From positions 10,448-74,447 of the forward strand of contig JBOFKD010000218.1 in NCBI GenBank assembly GCA_051657165.1: a stretch of DNA of 64,000 bases. The letters run 5' to 3'. Of this stretch, positions 43,044-52,483 are shown piece after piece; the first letter of the stretch is position 1, and each line of letters begins with the position of its first letter. The position numbers were made by a program, and so were the translations under genes. Source of the DNA: UBA7332 sp051657165 (GTDB lineage: Bacteria; Bacteroidota; Bacteroidia; Bacteroidales; UBA7332). The notes beneath the pieces were generated by a model. It made no database searches and was not told the DNA's origin. It was given only the letters and a program-made list of their open reading frames with translations.

Positions 43044-45080
43044 TTATTTACCTAAGAATGTAACAACCTGATTGTATACATTCTCAGCGTTGAATCCAAA
43101 TTTCTCGTCTAATACTGTATAAGGAGCAGAGTAACCGAAATGATCTAGTCCGAATACGATTCCGTTTTTACCTACCAGGCGACCAAGAGTTGATGGCAAA
43201 CCGGCAGTCAAACCAAACACAGGAAGGTTTGAAGGAATGATTTCTTCCTGATATGCTTTAGGCTGATTGAAAAATAGACCTTCAGAAGGAGCCGAAACGA
43301 TTTGTACACGGATACCTTTTCTTTCGCGAAGAAGAGCAGCACCTGCAACCAGAGTTGCAACTTCAGATCCGTTCGCAACCAGAATAATTTCCGGTGTTTC
43401 GTCTTTTTCAATAATATAAGCACCCATTTCAGCTTTCAGAGCTTCCTGGTATCTGTTTCCAGACTCAGCTGGCAGAGATTTTACATTCTGACGTGAGAAA
43501 ATCAAAACAGTTGGAGAACAAGTGTTTTCCATAGCCATTTTCCATGCTACTGTTGTTTCGTCAACATCTGCCGGACGAAGTACCAGAGTACTGTTTTTGC
43601 CGCTATGGTTTTTCAATTGTTCAAGAAGTCTGATTTGAGCTTCCTGCTCAATAGGCTGGTGAGTAGGCCCATCTTCTCCTACACGGAAAGCATCATGAGT
43701 AAAGATATATTTTACCGGCAATTCCATAAGTGCAGACATACGGATAGCTGGTTTCATATAATCAGAGAACACAAAGAATGTACCGCAAGCACATTTTAAA
43801 CCGCCATGAAGAGCAATACCATTCATGATTGCAGCCATTGTAAGCTCACATACACCGGCATGAAGAAATGCACCTGTAAAATCCTGATGTTTGAATGCCT
43901 TCTGATGTTTAAGGAAGCCATCTGTTTTATCAGAATTTGCAAGATCGGCAGAAGCAACAATCATGTTTTCAAGTTGTGCACTGTATGCTGTTAATACAGC
44001 AGCAGATGCTGCACGAGTTGCCTGATCTGGTTTTTGAGCAATAGCTTCGTAATCGATTTCAGGAGCGTTTCCTGCAAAGAATAGTTCTAGTTTTGCTGCA
44101 AGTTCAGGATTAGCAGTTGCCCATTTAGCCTGTTCTTCTTTTTTCTCCTGTGCATAAGCAATTAAAGCTTCTCTGCGTTTCTCGTAAAGAGCAGCAGTTT
44201 CAGGGAAAATAGTAAACGGATCTTCAGGATTTCCACCAAGATTTTTTACTGTATCAGCGAATGATACACCTGCAGCTGTTAATGGCTGACCATGAGTAGA
44301 ACATTGTCTCTCGAATGATGTTCCATCAGCTTTTACACATCCTTTACCCATGATTGTTTTACCAATGATAAGTGTTGGACGGTTAGCTTCAGCGCGTGCA
44401 GTTGTGATAGCCTCACGAATAGCAGCAGCATCATTACCATTAATTTCGATAACATTCCATCCCCATGCGCGATATTTCATCGCTGTATCTTCTTTTGTAA
44501 CGGCATCTGTATCTGTAGATAACTGAATGTCATTACTGTCGAAGAACATAATCAGGTTGCTCAATCCTAAGTAACCTGCCAGACGGCCTGCTCCCTGAGA
44601 AATTTCTTCCTGAATACCACCGTCAGAAATGAATGCATAGGTTTTGTGCGCCATCCATTCTCCAAAACGGGCTACAAGGAATCTTTCAGCAATCGCTGCA
44701 CCAACAGCCATTGTGTGACCTTGTCCAAGAGGACCGGAAGTGTTTTCAACACCACGTTTTACATCAACTTCAGGATGTCCCGGTGTCGGGCTGCCCCATT
44801 GACGGAAGCTCTTCAATTCGTCAATCGTATATTTACCTGTCAAAGCCAATGTAGAGTAAAGCATTGGTGACATATGGCCCGGATCAAGGAAGAAACGGTC
44901 ACGGTTAATCCATGACGAATCTAACGGATCATAGTTTAAGAATTCAGAATAAAGAACATTAATAAAATCAGCACCTCCCATAGCACCACCTGGATGTCCG
45001 GAATTCGCTTTTTCTACCATGGCAGCTGATAAGATACGGATATTATCGGCCGCTTTGTTCAATGTTGCAACGTTGTTCAT
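43044..45080 (-). CDS. tkt: Transketolase
   Basis: 678 residues, full length. TPP-dependent transfer of two-carbon units between sugar phosphates. Seen: HPGGAMGGADFINVLY near the N-terminus, the TPP/Mg site around FISDGGIQEEISQGAGRLAG..FFDSNDIQL (about 150-185), and the pyrimidine-domain VGEDGPTHQPIEQEAQIR (about 445-462) with its catalytic acidic residue. First gene of the tkt-rpiB operon; TATTTTTG on the minus strand at 45114-45121 is a likely -7 element. Confidence 0.97.
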   Translation of the reverse strand: MNNVATLNKAADNIRILSAAMVEKANSGHPGGAMGGADFINVLYSEFLNYDPLDSSWINRDRFFLDPGHMSPMLYSTLALTGKYTIDELKSFRQWGSPTPGHPEVDVKRGVENTSGPLGQGHTMAVGAAIAERFLVARFGEWMAHKTYAFISDGGIQEEISQGAGRLAGYLGLSNLIMFFDSNDIQLSTDTDAVTKEDTAMKYRAWGWNVIEINGNDAAAIREAITTARAEANRPTLIIGKTIMGKGCVKADGTSFERQCSTHGQPLTAAGVSFADTVKNLGGNPEDPFTIFPETAALYEKRREALIAYAQEKKEEQAKWATANPELAAKLELFFAGNAPEIDYEAIAQKPDQATRAASAAVLTAYSAQLENMIVASADLANSDKTDGFLKHQKAFKHQDFTGAFLHAGVCELTMAAIMNGIALHGGLKCACGTFFVFSDYMKPAIRMSALMELPVKYIFTHDAFRVGEDGPTHQPIEQEAQIRLLEQLKNHSGKNSTLVLRPADVDETTVAWKMAMENTCSPTVLIFSRQNVKSLPAESGNRYQEALKAEMGAYIIEKDETPEIILVANGSEVATLVAGAALLRERKGIRVQIVSAPSEGLFFNQPKAYQEEIIPSNLPVFGLTAGLPSTLGRLVGKNGIVFGLDHFGYSAPYTVLDEKFGFNAENVYNQVVTFLGK

Positions 45081-45113
45081 TGTCTTAACTTTAAAATATA
45101 TGAGATTTGATTA

Positions 45114-45121
45114 CAAAAATA
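45114..45121 (-). promoter_or_regulatory. Promoter -7 element of tkt-rpiB
   Basis: The minus strand reads TATTTTTG (TAnnTTTG), 34 bp before the tkt ATG. No clear -33 TTTG. Confidence 0.45.
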
Positions 45122-45197
45122 CGAATAAAAAATAATGTCACTTTTTATTTTGCAATTAATAAGAGAGTTTGCAGTTCCTTATTAAGTTTTTTATCTT

Positions 45198-46157
45198 TCA
45201 GGATTTAACCTTGATAGTGACTTTTGTTTTTGCTTTGTGGATTGTTTCTTTTTCGATATCAGCGCGTGATTTGCTGACTGTCACCAGGTAAACACCATAG
45301 AAAATAACAATTCCAACTAAAAGCTTGTCCATACTGAAATGCTCCTGACCTATACTAATAGCAACAAATGAGGCGACTAAAGGTTGAACATAGTTATACA
45401 TTCCGACAGTCGTAGGTCTTATGCGTTTTAATCCCATAGGAATTAATATATAAGTAAGATAGGTAGCACAAAAAAGCACATATCCCAGTCTTAAGTATAC
45501 ATCTGCAGGAGCTGCTTCGGTTATAGCTTTCGACTTGATGATTTCACTGTATGAAAAAGGTAATGTGAAAATTGCTGCGAATAAAAACATCCATTTCATA
45601 AGAGTGACAGGTGAATAGCGCTGAGAAACAGTACGCGTCATAACCAGATATATTGAATATAGAATACTTCCTGTGAAGCAATATATATTTCCTTTTAAGG
45701 ATGAGGTGGTTTCAGTGGGGTGTGATTGCGAGTAATAAATAAGATAGATAGCTCCGCTAAGCCCGAGCATAACGCCGAGTGCTTTTTTTAGAGATATAGG
45801 TTCATGCAAAACGAAAAATGCGATAATCATTACAAGAATTGGAGTAGAAGTGGCTATAATTGATGAATCCACCGGTGAGGTCTGCGATACTCCGATTATG
45901 TAAATGGTCTGATTTAAAAAGATGCCGAAAAATGAAGCGGCGAAGAGTGTGAGCAAATCTTTTTTTGAGACTGGCTCTGACGGCGTAAATAAGGATGTTA
46001 TCCAAAAGGCAGCAGCTGCAAATAACATTCGTAAAGCTGATGTGGCGAGCGGTGAAAACCACTCCGGCATCAGACTTTTTGCTATCGGGATGTTTAACCC
46101 GAATAAAATTGCTGTTATTAATACAGCCAAATGCCCGATCCATTTTTCTTTCGTCAT
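45198..46157 (-). CDS. EamA/DMT-family transporter
   Basis: 319 residues with ten membrane helices in two EamA repeats (about 8-140 and 155-295), the drug/metabolite transporter fold. The first repeat begins HLAVLITAILFGLNIPIAKSL; the second holds GLKRIRPTTVGMYNYVQPLVASFVAISIGQEHF, the usual EamA ending. A Lys-rich cytoplasmic tail follows. Substrate not predictable. It has its own near-perfect promoter at 46220-46251, divergent from the S46 peptidase gene. Confidence 0.9.
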   Translation of the reverse strand: MTKEKWIGHLAVLITAILFGLNIPIAKSLMPEWFSPLATSALRMLFAAAAFWITSLFTPSEPVSKKDLLTLFAASFFGIFLNQTIYIIGVSQTSPVDSSIIATSTPILVMIIAFFVLHEPISLKKALGVMLGLSGAIYLIYYSQSHPTETTSSLKGNIYCFTGSILYSIYLVMTRTVSQRYSPVTLMKWMFLFAAIFTLPFSYSEIIKSKAITEAAPADVYLRLGYVLFCATYLTYILIPMGLKRIRPTTVGMYNYVQPLVASFVAISIGQEHFSMDKLLVGIVIFYGVYLVTVSKSRADIEKETIHKAKTKVTIKVKS

Positions 46158-46219
46158 TTGGGTAGAAATATTAAGTCAGACTTATGCAATTATAATTAAC
46201 TAAACGCATAAACATGTTA

Positions 46220-46251
46220 CAAAAGTAATACGTTTTTGGATTCTATACAAA
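46220..46251 (-). promoter_or_regulatory. Promoter of the EamA transporter gene
   Basis: On the minus strand TTTG (complement of 46248-46251), exactly 20 nt, then TACTTTTG (complement of 46220-46227): a full match to the Bacteroidetes -33/-7 promoter. Confidence 0.75.
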
Positions 46252-46302
46252 AAAATAGTCTCTAAGGGTTGAAAATCATTCGTTTTTTAATTTTTGAATC
46301 CT

Positions 46303-46310
46303 TATTTTTG
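46303..46310 (+). promoter_or_regulatory. Promoter -7 element of the S46 peptidase gene
   Basis: TATTTTTG, 20 bp before the ATG. The sequence at -33 is TTCG, one base off TTTG. Confidence 0.5.
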
Positions 46311-46330
46311 TGCTTTCGATACAATTATAA

Positions 46331-48499
46331 ATGGATAATATGAAGAATAAAATTTTACTTTCTTTATTTGCTTTGGGGCTGATCAACGCTTCTGTGAAAG
46401 CAGATGAAGGTATGTGGCTCCTTCCGCAGATTAGTCAAAACTCTGCAAAAATGAAAGAGCTGGGTCTTAAACTGGATGCAGCAGATATTTATAACCCGGA
46501 TTCAACCAGTCTGAAAGATGCTATTGTGATTTTTGGAAATGGTTGCTCGGGTGAGGTTATTTCTCCGAATGGATTGATTCTGACTAACCATCACTGTGGA
46601 TATGGTGCAATTCAGCAGCATAGTACAGTAGAAAAAGATTATCTGAAAGATGGTTTCTGGGCGATGAACTATCAGGAAGAAATTCCGACACCGGGATTAA
46701 CAGTTACATTTATTGATAAAATTGTAGATGTAACGGATCTTGTGAAAGCGGAGCTGGCAAAAGATACAGTCCCAAATAGTATGAATTTCCTTTCACCATC
46801 TTATCTGAACGGATTAATTAAAGGGTTTACTACTCAGGGGAAAGTGGAAGAGATTCCTTTTACGACATCTGAAATCAAACCTTTCTATAATGGAAATAAA
46901 TACTACATGTATTATAAGAAAATTTATAATGATGTACGTATGGTTGGGGCACCACCTTCATCAATCGGTAAATTCGGCTTCGATACTGATAACTGGATGT
47001 GGCCACGTCACACAGGAGACTTCGCTCTGTTTCGTGTGTATGCAGATAAAAACGGAAATCCGGCAGAGTATTCAGCGGAGAATACACCTCTTAAGCCTAA
47101 GAAGCATTTAAAGATTTCTTTAGGTGGAATCAAAGAGAACGATTATGCAATGATTATGGGATTCCCCGGATCAACAAGTCGTTACATGACTTCATGGGAA
47201 GTGAAAGAGAGAGTAGATGATAATGTAATGCGTATTAAAGTTCGCGGAGACAGACAGGATGTTTTATTGAAAGAAATGTTGGCTGATCCTAAAGTGAATA
47301 TTCAGTATGCAAGTAAATATGCCCGTTCTAGTAACTACTGGAAGAACTCTATTGGTATGAATCGCGGAATTCAGAAGTTAGATGTAATCGGGCGTAAAGA
47401 GCAGGAGCAGGAAGCTTATAAAAAATGGGCTTTGGATAATGGATATCCTCAATATGCTGCGGCTGTAGATTCTCTTCAGAAAATTGTAGAGGGTCGTAAA
47501 GATAAACGTTACCAGATGAATGCTCTGGCTGAAGCTATTTTAGGCGGAATTGAATTTGCAAGATCACCACGTGTATCAGATGAATTTAAGACTGCGTTAT
47601 CTAAAAAAGATAAAGCTGAGATTGCAAAACAACTGGAAGGGCTTCAGAAGGAATACGATGCTTTTGCCAACAAAGACTACAATCCGGAAGTTGACCGTAA
47701 AGTAGCAAAAACAATGCTGAAACTTTACAAAGAACTTGTTCCTGCGGCGCAGCGTCCTGATGTATTTGCTGTGATTGACGCAAAATATAAAGGTGATACG
47801 GATTTATTTGTAGAGGATGTATTTACAAATTCTATTTTTGCAAATCAGGCTAATCTGGATAAGTTTAAAGCAAAACCGTCCTTGAAAGCGATATCAAATG
47901 ATCCGATGATTCTTTTTGCTAATTCTGTTTCGAATAAAGCAGTAGAGTTGTCAGAGGATATGAAAGCTACAACGGAAGGATTCAATTTGGCACGTCAGGC
48001 ATTCATGGAAGGATATTTGTTGCAGAATAAAGACAAAGCAACTTATCCGGATGCAAACTTTACAATTCGTATGACTTACGGAAGTGTAAAACCTTACGAA
48101 CCGGCAGACGGAGCTTTCTATAATTACTATACTACATTGAAAGGAGTAATGCAGAAAGAGGATCCGGATAATTTCGAATTTATTGTTCCGGAAAAACTGA
48201 AAGATCTTTATGGATCTAAAGATTATGGTCGTTACGCAATGGCTGATGGTCGTATGCCGGTTGCTTTCCTTTCAACAAATGATATTACCGGAGGTAACTC
48301 AGGTAGTCCTGTTTTAAATGCTAACGGTGAACTGATTGGTACAGCCTTTGACGGGAACTGGGAAGCAATGAGCGGTGACCTTGTATTTGAGCCGGAGCTT
48401 CAGCGTACTATTAGTGTGGATGTTCGTTATACATTGTTCATTATTGACAAGTATGCAGGATGTACACGTCTGATTGAAGAAATGGATATTGTTGAGTAA
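46331..48499 (+). CDS. S46-family dipeptidyl-peptidase, DPP7 type
   Basis: 722 residues with a signal peptide (ending SVKA). Trypsin-like catalytic residues of S46: His in TNHHCGYGAIQ, Asp in WPRHTGDFALFRVYAD, Ser in ITGGNSGSPVLNANGELIG. Eighteen residues after the Ser, in GTAFDGNWEAM, is Gly. In P. gingivalis enzymes the matching residue is Gly in DPP7 (broad, hydrophobic P1) and Arg in DPP11 (Asp/Glu), so DPP7-like specificity is expected. It removes dipeptides from peptides in the periplasm for uptake. Single gene with its own promoter and terminator. A second ATG three codons in is equally possible as the start. Confidence 0.93.
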   Translation: MDNMKNKILLSLFALGLINASVKADEGMWLLPQISQNSAKMKELGLKLDAADIYNPDSTSLKDAIVIFGNGCSGEVISPNGLILTNHHCGYGAIQQHSTVEKDYLKDGFWAMNYQEEIPTPGLTVTFIDKIVDVTDLVKAELAKDTVPNSMNFLSPSYLNGLIKGFTTQGKVEEIPFTTSEIKPFYNGNKYYMYYKKIYNDVRMVGAPPSSIGKFGFDTDNWMWPRHTGDFALFRVYADKNGNPAEYSAENTPLKPKKHLKISLGGIKENDYAMIMGFPGSTSRYMTSWEVKERVDDNVMRIKVRGDRQDVLLKEMLADPKVNIQYASKYARSSNYWKNSIGMNRGIQKLDVIGRKEQEQEAYKKWALDNGYPQYAAAVDSLQKIVEGRKDKRYQMNALAEAILGGIEFARSPRVSDEFKTALSKKDKAEIAKQLEGLQKEYDAFANKDYNPEVDRKVAKTMLKLYKELVPAAQRPDVFAVIDAKYKGDTDLFVEDVFTNSIFANQANLDKFKAKPSLKAISNDPMILFANSVSNKAVELSEDMKATTEGFNLARQAFMEGYLLQNKDKATYPDANFTIRMTYGSVKPYEPADGAFYNYYTTLKGVMQKEDPDNFEFIVPEKLKDLYGSKDYGRYAMADGRMPVAFLSTNDITGGNSGSPVLNANGELIGTAFDGNWEAMSGDLVFEPELQRTISVDVRYTLFIIDKYAGCTRLIEEMDIVE

Positions 48500-48523
48500 T
48501 TTTCAACTAACTAAATGTATAAT

Positions 48524-48559
48524 AATGAGGAGGGTTTTAGAGCTCTCCTCATTTTTTTT
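48524..48559 (+). terminator. Terminator of the S46 peptidase gene
   Basis: AATGAGGAG (48524-48532) pairs with CTCCTCATT (48545-48553), followed by a run of T. Confidence 0.88.
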
Positions 48560-48587
48560 AGTCTTTTTCAAATAAAAATATGGAACT

Positions 48588-48620
48588 TTTGATAGCGATT
48601 TGCTTTTTTCCTTATATTTA
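48588..48620 (+). promoter_or_regulatory. Promoter of ald
   Basis: TTTG (48588-48591), a 21-nt spacer, then TATATTTA (48613-48620), one base from TAnnTTTG. This gives a leader of about 98 nt before the ald ATG. Confidence 0.55.
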
Positions 48621-48724
48621 CCGCAAAATAAATTTTTACCTTAATTCTCAATACATAGAGTGAAAACAATCTAACTTATACGAGAAAGTTTTTTCTCTCT
48701 GTAACCTTTTAAATTTAATAACAG

Positions 48725-49831
48725 ATGAAAATTGGAGTACCAAAAGAAATTAAGAACAACGAAAATCGCGTTGGGCTTACACCAGGTGGCGTTAAAGAAT
48801 TAGTGAATCACAACCATGAAGTTTTTGTTCAGCATACAGCTGGAGAAAATAGCGGATATTCAGATGAAGAATATATAGCTATGGGCGCGAAAATACTTCC
48901 TGCGATTGAAGACGTTTATGCCACTGCCGACATGATTATAAAAGTAAAAGAACCGATCGAACCAGAATATGATCTGATTCGTGAAAACCAGCTTCTGTTT
49001 ACTTATTTCCATTTCGCATCTTACGAAAAGCTGACAAAAGCTATGATTAAAAGTAAAGCAATTTGTCTGGCTTATGAAACAGTTGAAAAAGCGGATCGCT
49101 CATTGCCTTTGCTTACTCCTATGTCTGAGGTTGCCGGGCGTATGTCTGTTCAGCAGGGTGCTCACTTTCTTGAAAGACCTCACCGCGGAAAAGGTATTCT
49201 TTTGGGCGGTGTTCCGGGAGTTAAACCAGCTAAAGTTCTTGTGTTAGGTGGTGGTGTTGTAGGTGTTAATGCTGCTATTATTGCTGCTGGTATGGGAGCT
49301 GATGTCACTATCTGTGATATCTCTTTACCACGCCTTCGTTACTTATCAGAAGTTCTTCCTAAAAATGTAAAAACGCTGATGTCTTCGGAATATAATGTTT
49401 GCAAAGAATTGCCTGATACGGATCTGGTAATTGGTGCAGTGCTTATTCCGGGAGCTAAAGCTCCGGCTCTTATTAAAAAAGATATGCTGAAGCTTATGCG
49501 CAAAGGAAGTGTAATGGTAGATGTGGCTATTGATCAGGGTGGATGTTTTGAAACTTCTTATGCAACTACTCACTCAGAACCTATTTATGAGGTAGATGGT
49601 ATTGTTCATTACTGTGTGGCAAATATACCCGGTGCAGTTCCTTATACATCAACAGTTGCTCTTACGAATGCAACGTTGCCTTATGCTCTTCAGCTTGCCA
49701 ATAAAGGATGGGAGAAAGCATGTAAAGAGAATGCAGAACTTTATAAAGGTTTGAATATAGTTAAAGGTGACGTGGTTTACAAAGCTGTTGCTGATGCGTT
49801 TGGTCTGGAATATAAAGAAATTAAATTATAA
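48725..49831 (+). CDS. ald: Alanine dehydrogenase
   Basis: 368 residues, usual length. NAD-dependent oxidative deamination of L-alanine to pyruvate and ammonium, reversible. Seen: MKIGVPKEIKNNENRVGLTPGGV at the N-terminus; active Lys in IIKVKEPIEPEYDLI (about 74) and His in LFTYFHFAS (about 95); Rossmann loop VLGGGVVGVNAA (about 172-183); and the VDVAIDQGGCFETSYATTHSEPIY stretch typical of Ald. It lies downstream of a peptidase gene but has its own promoter. It can feed pyruvate from peptide-derived alanine into fermentation. Confidence 0.96.
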   Translation: MKIGVPKEIKNNENRVGLTPGGVKELVNHNHEVFVQHTAGENSGYSDEEYIAMGAKILPAIEDVYATADMIIKVKEPIEPEYDLIRENQLLFTYFHFASYEKLTKAMIKSKAICLAYETVEKADRSLPLLTPMSEVAGRMSVQQGAHFLERPHRGKGILLGGVPGVKPAKVLVLGGGVVGVNAAIIAAGMGADVTICDISLPRLRYLSEVLPKNVKTLMSSEYNVCKELPDTDLVIGAVLIPGAKAPALIKKDMLKLMRKGSVMVDVAIDQGGCFETSYATTHSEPIYEVDGIVHYCVANIPGAVPYTSTVALTNATLPYALQLANKGWEKACKENAELYKGLNIVKGDVVYKAVADAFGLEYKEIKL

Positions 49832-49879
49832 ATGTATTTAAACGGGTTTGATCGTTTGAATGACATGGTGTAATTATAG

Positions 49880-49913
49880 GAGAGGTTTCGTCGGTAAAAC
49901 GGCGGAACCTCTC
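49880..49913 (+). terminator. Hairpin after ald, possible attenuator
   Basis: GAGAGGTT (49880-49887) pairs with AACCTCTC (49906-49913) with a short inner CG/CG. No T-tract follows, so termination is uncertain; it could limit read-through into the YjbR-like gene. Confidence 0.5.
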
Positions 49914-49931
49914 TGTCATAAACAAAACAAT

Positions 49932-50303
49932 ATGAATGTAGAAGAGTTACGTGAATATGCATTGTCTTTACCTTATGCAGAGGAATCTTTGCCTTTTGAT
50001 GAGACTACTTTGGTTATAAAAGTGAAGGGGAAAATGTTTCTATTGTTTGATATTGAATCAAAACCTCTTAGTGCGAATGTTAAATGTGATCCTGATAAGG
50101 CATTGGAATTACGGGAGAAATATTTCTTTGTACATCCCGGATACCATATGAGTAAAAAACATTGGAATACTGTTGTCATAACAGAAGATGTGCCGGATGA
50201 ACTAATCCAGCGATGGGTACGGGAGTCCTACTTATTGGTTGTCAAAGGTCTGAAAAAGGAAGATCGTGAAATTGTTCTCCGGACATATGAGTCGGAAAAA
50301 TAA
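49932..50303 (+). CDS. MmcQ/YjbR-family protein
   Basis: 123 residues from the ATG at 49932; an upstream ATG at 49860 would run through the hairpin and is rejected. Family signature: MNVEELREYALSLPYAEESLPFDETTLVIKVKGKMFLLFDI, then LREKYFFVHPGYHMSKKHWNTVVI, matching the small CyaY-like/YjbR fold that may bind DNA or nucleic acid. Function unassigned. It follows ald by 100 bp and is closed by a strong bidirectional terminator. Confidence 0.88.
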   Translation: MNVEELREYALSLPYAEESLPFDETTLVIKVKGKMFLLFDIESKPLSANVKCDPDKALELREKYFFVHPGYHMSKKHWNTVVITEDVPDELIQRWVRESYLLVVKGLKKEDREIVLRTYESEK

Positions 50304-50346
50304 AAAGGCTGTACGGAAAGTTTTAATTTTTCCGACAGCCTTTTTT
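50302..50346. terminator. Bidirectional terminator between YjbR-like gene and dcp
   Basis: AAAAAGGCTGT (50302-50312) pairs with ACAGCCTTTTTT (50335-50346) with an inner CGGAAA/TTTCCG element; A-tract and T-tract on the two sides. Confidence 0.88.
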
Positions 50347-50367
50347 ATATTGGAAGTAATTCAAATC

Positions 50368-52455
50368 TTAGTTTTTAATTCCGCTTCTTTCCATTAAAGC
50401 TTTTACTGATGGTTCCTGACCTCTGAACTGAATATATAGTTCCATAGGATCCTGAGTTCCACCTTTCGAAAGGACACTGTCACGGAATTTCTTAGCAATA
50501 TCTTTATTGAATATGCCATTTTCCTTGAAGAATGCAAAAGCATCAGCATCCAGTACTTCAGCCCATTTGTAGCTGTAGTATCCAGCTGCGTAACCACCTG
50601 CAAAGATATGACTGAAAGATGGTGACAACGCAGTTCCTTCTACGATTGGGAACATTTGTGTTGAAGCAAGTGCTTTTTGTTCAAACTCAGACATATTGCC
50701 TTCAAACGGAGCTGTAATTGTATGCCATTGCATATCGTTTAAACCAAAGCTAAGCTGACGTAAACACATATATCCAGTGTTGAAGTTATTCGAAGCTACG
50801 ATTTTCTCAATATATTCAGCAGGTATTTTTTCTCCTGTTTTATAGTGAACGGCAAACTTATCCAGAAATTCTTTCTCAGGAAGCCAGTTTTCCATAATTT
50901 GAGAAGGAAGTTCAACAAAGTCACGATATACATTTGTACCGGACATTGACTCGAATGTTGTATTGGCAAACATTCCATGAATAGCGTGTCCGAACTCATG
51001 AAGGAAAGTTTCAACTTCATCATAAGTCAAGAGAGCAGGAGTATCTGCCGTCGGACGTGTGAAGTTCATCACGATTGTCACATGCGGACGACTATCTTTT
51101 CCTTTTTCTTTGTATTGACCTTTAAATTCTGTCATCCATGCACCCGGACGCTTTCCTGCACGAGGATGAAAATCAGCATAAAGAACAGACAGGAATTTTC
51201 CATCCTGATCAAATACTTCGTATGCCTTTACTTCCGGATGATAAACCGGTATTTTTTTATTCTCTTTGAATGTTACACCATAAAGATCAGTAGCAAGTCC
51301 GAATACACCTTTGATTACGTTATTTAGTTCAAAGTACGGGCGAAGCATCTCATCATTAATCTGGTATTTTGAGTCTTTCAGTTTTTCAGAATAGAAAGAC
51401 CAGTCCCATGGCATAATTTCAATATTTTTGCCTTCACGACCTACTGCAAAACCTCTTATTTCAGCAACCTCCTGCATTGCAGCCGGCTTAAATGCAACCA
51501 TAAGATCATTTAAAAGCTTGTATACGTTGTCCGGATTTTTTGCCATACGGTCTTCCAGTACCATCTCTGCAAAAGTGTTTTTTCCAAACAATTGAGCATT
51601 TGCTAATCTGAGATTTGCAATGTTTTTGATGTTTTCTGTATTGTCAAACTCGCCACCATTCATACAGCGCGAATTATAAGCAGTCCATAGTTCTTTTCTC
51701 AGATCACGGTTTTCAACATAACGCATGAAAGGAATATAAACCGGTGCACTCAGATTAAAGGAATAACCTGATTTGCCATTTGCTTCAGCTCTGGCCTTTG
51801 CAGCATCTATCTCACGTTGAGGCAAACCTTTAAGGTCATCTGCATTTTCAACGATAAGCTCATATTTATTTGTTTCTTTCAAAACATTCTGTCCGAATGA
51901 AAGAGTTGCTTGCCCCAGATCCATACTGATTTTACGGTATTTATCCTTATCAGCTTCGTTTAGATTAGCACCTCGTTTTACGAATCCTTTATACGTGTTC
52001 TCAAGTAGTTTCATCTCTTCAGGATTCAGACCTAACTGATCCTTCTGATCATAGACTGCTTTTACACGTTCAAATAATTTTTCATTCAGATTGATGTTAT
52101 TTGAATGTTGAGATAGCGCAGGAGAAAGCTTCTGAGATAGATCCATCATTTGATCATTACTTTCGCTACTGTTAAGGTTAAAGAAAACATTGCTAACCTT
52201 GCTTAACAGATCTCCGGATTTCTCCAGAGCAACGATTGTGTTCTCAAATGTAGGAGCTGCACTATTGTTTACAATCGCGTCAATCTCCTTATCGTGACGT
52301 TTCATCCCTTCGTTGAATGCAGGCTCGTAGTGTTCGAATCTGATTTTATCAAAAGGGACAGTTTCATACGGTGTTTTATACTTTCCGAAGAAAGGATTCT
52401 GTGCGTTTGTCATAGACATAATACTTAATGAAAGTAGAAGAAGTTTTAATTTCAT
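50368..52455 (-). CDS. dcp: Peptidyl-dipeptidase Dcp (M3 family)
   Basis: 695 residues with a signal peptide (ending MTNAQ), so periplasmic. The zincin motif HEFGHAIHGMF is in ETFLHEFGHAIHGMFANTTFESMSGTNVYRDFVELPSQIMENW, with the third zinc ligand Glu in the FVELPSQ segment, as in Dcp/oligopeptidase A. The enzyme releases dipeptides from the C-terminus of peptides, complementing the N-terminal S46 peptidase encoded nearby. It follows folE by 28 bp, so it may be co-transcribed with the SPOR and folE genes. Confidence 0.95.
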   Translation of the reverse strand: MKLKLLLLSLSIMSMTNAQNPFFGKYKTPYETVPFDKIRFEHYEPAFNEGMKRHDKEIDAIVNNSAAPTFENTIVALEKSGDLLSKVSNVFFNLNSSESNDQMMDLSQKLSPALSQHSNNINLNEKLFERVKAVYDQKDQLGLNPEEMKLLENTYKGFVKRGANLNEADKDKYRKISMDLGQATLSFGQNVLKETNKYELIVENADDLKGLPQREIDAAKARAEANGKSGYSFNLSAPVYIPFMRYVENRDLRKELWTAYNSRCMNGGEFDNTENIKNIANLRLANAQLFGKNTFAEMVLEDRMAKNPDNVYKLLNDLMVAFKPAAMQEVAEIRGFAVGREGKNIEIMPWDWSFYSEKLKDSKYQINDEMLRPYFELNNVIKGVFGLATDLYGVTFKENKKIPVYHPEVKAYEVFDQDGKFLSVLYADFHPRAGKRPGAWMTEFKGQYKEKGKDSRPHVTIVMNFTRPTADTPALLTYDEVETFLHEFGHAIHGMFANTTFESMSGTNVYRDFVELPSQIMENWLPEKEFLDKFAVHYKTGEKIPAEYIEKIVASNNFNTGYMCLRQLSFGLNDMQWHTITAPFEGNMSEFEQKALASTQMFPIVEGTALSPSFSHIFAGGYAAGYYSYKWAEVLDADAFAFFKENGIFNKDIAKKFRDSVLSKGGTQDPMELYIQFRGQEPSVKALMERSGIKN

Positions 52456-52483
52456 AGTGATCGCATTTTATGAATGTAGAGAT

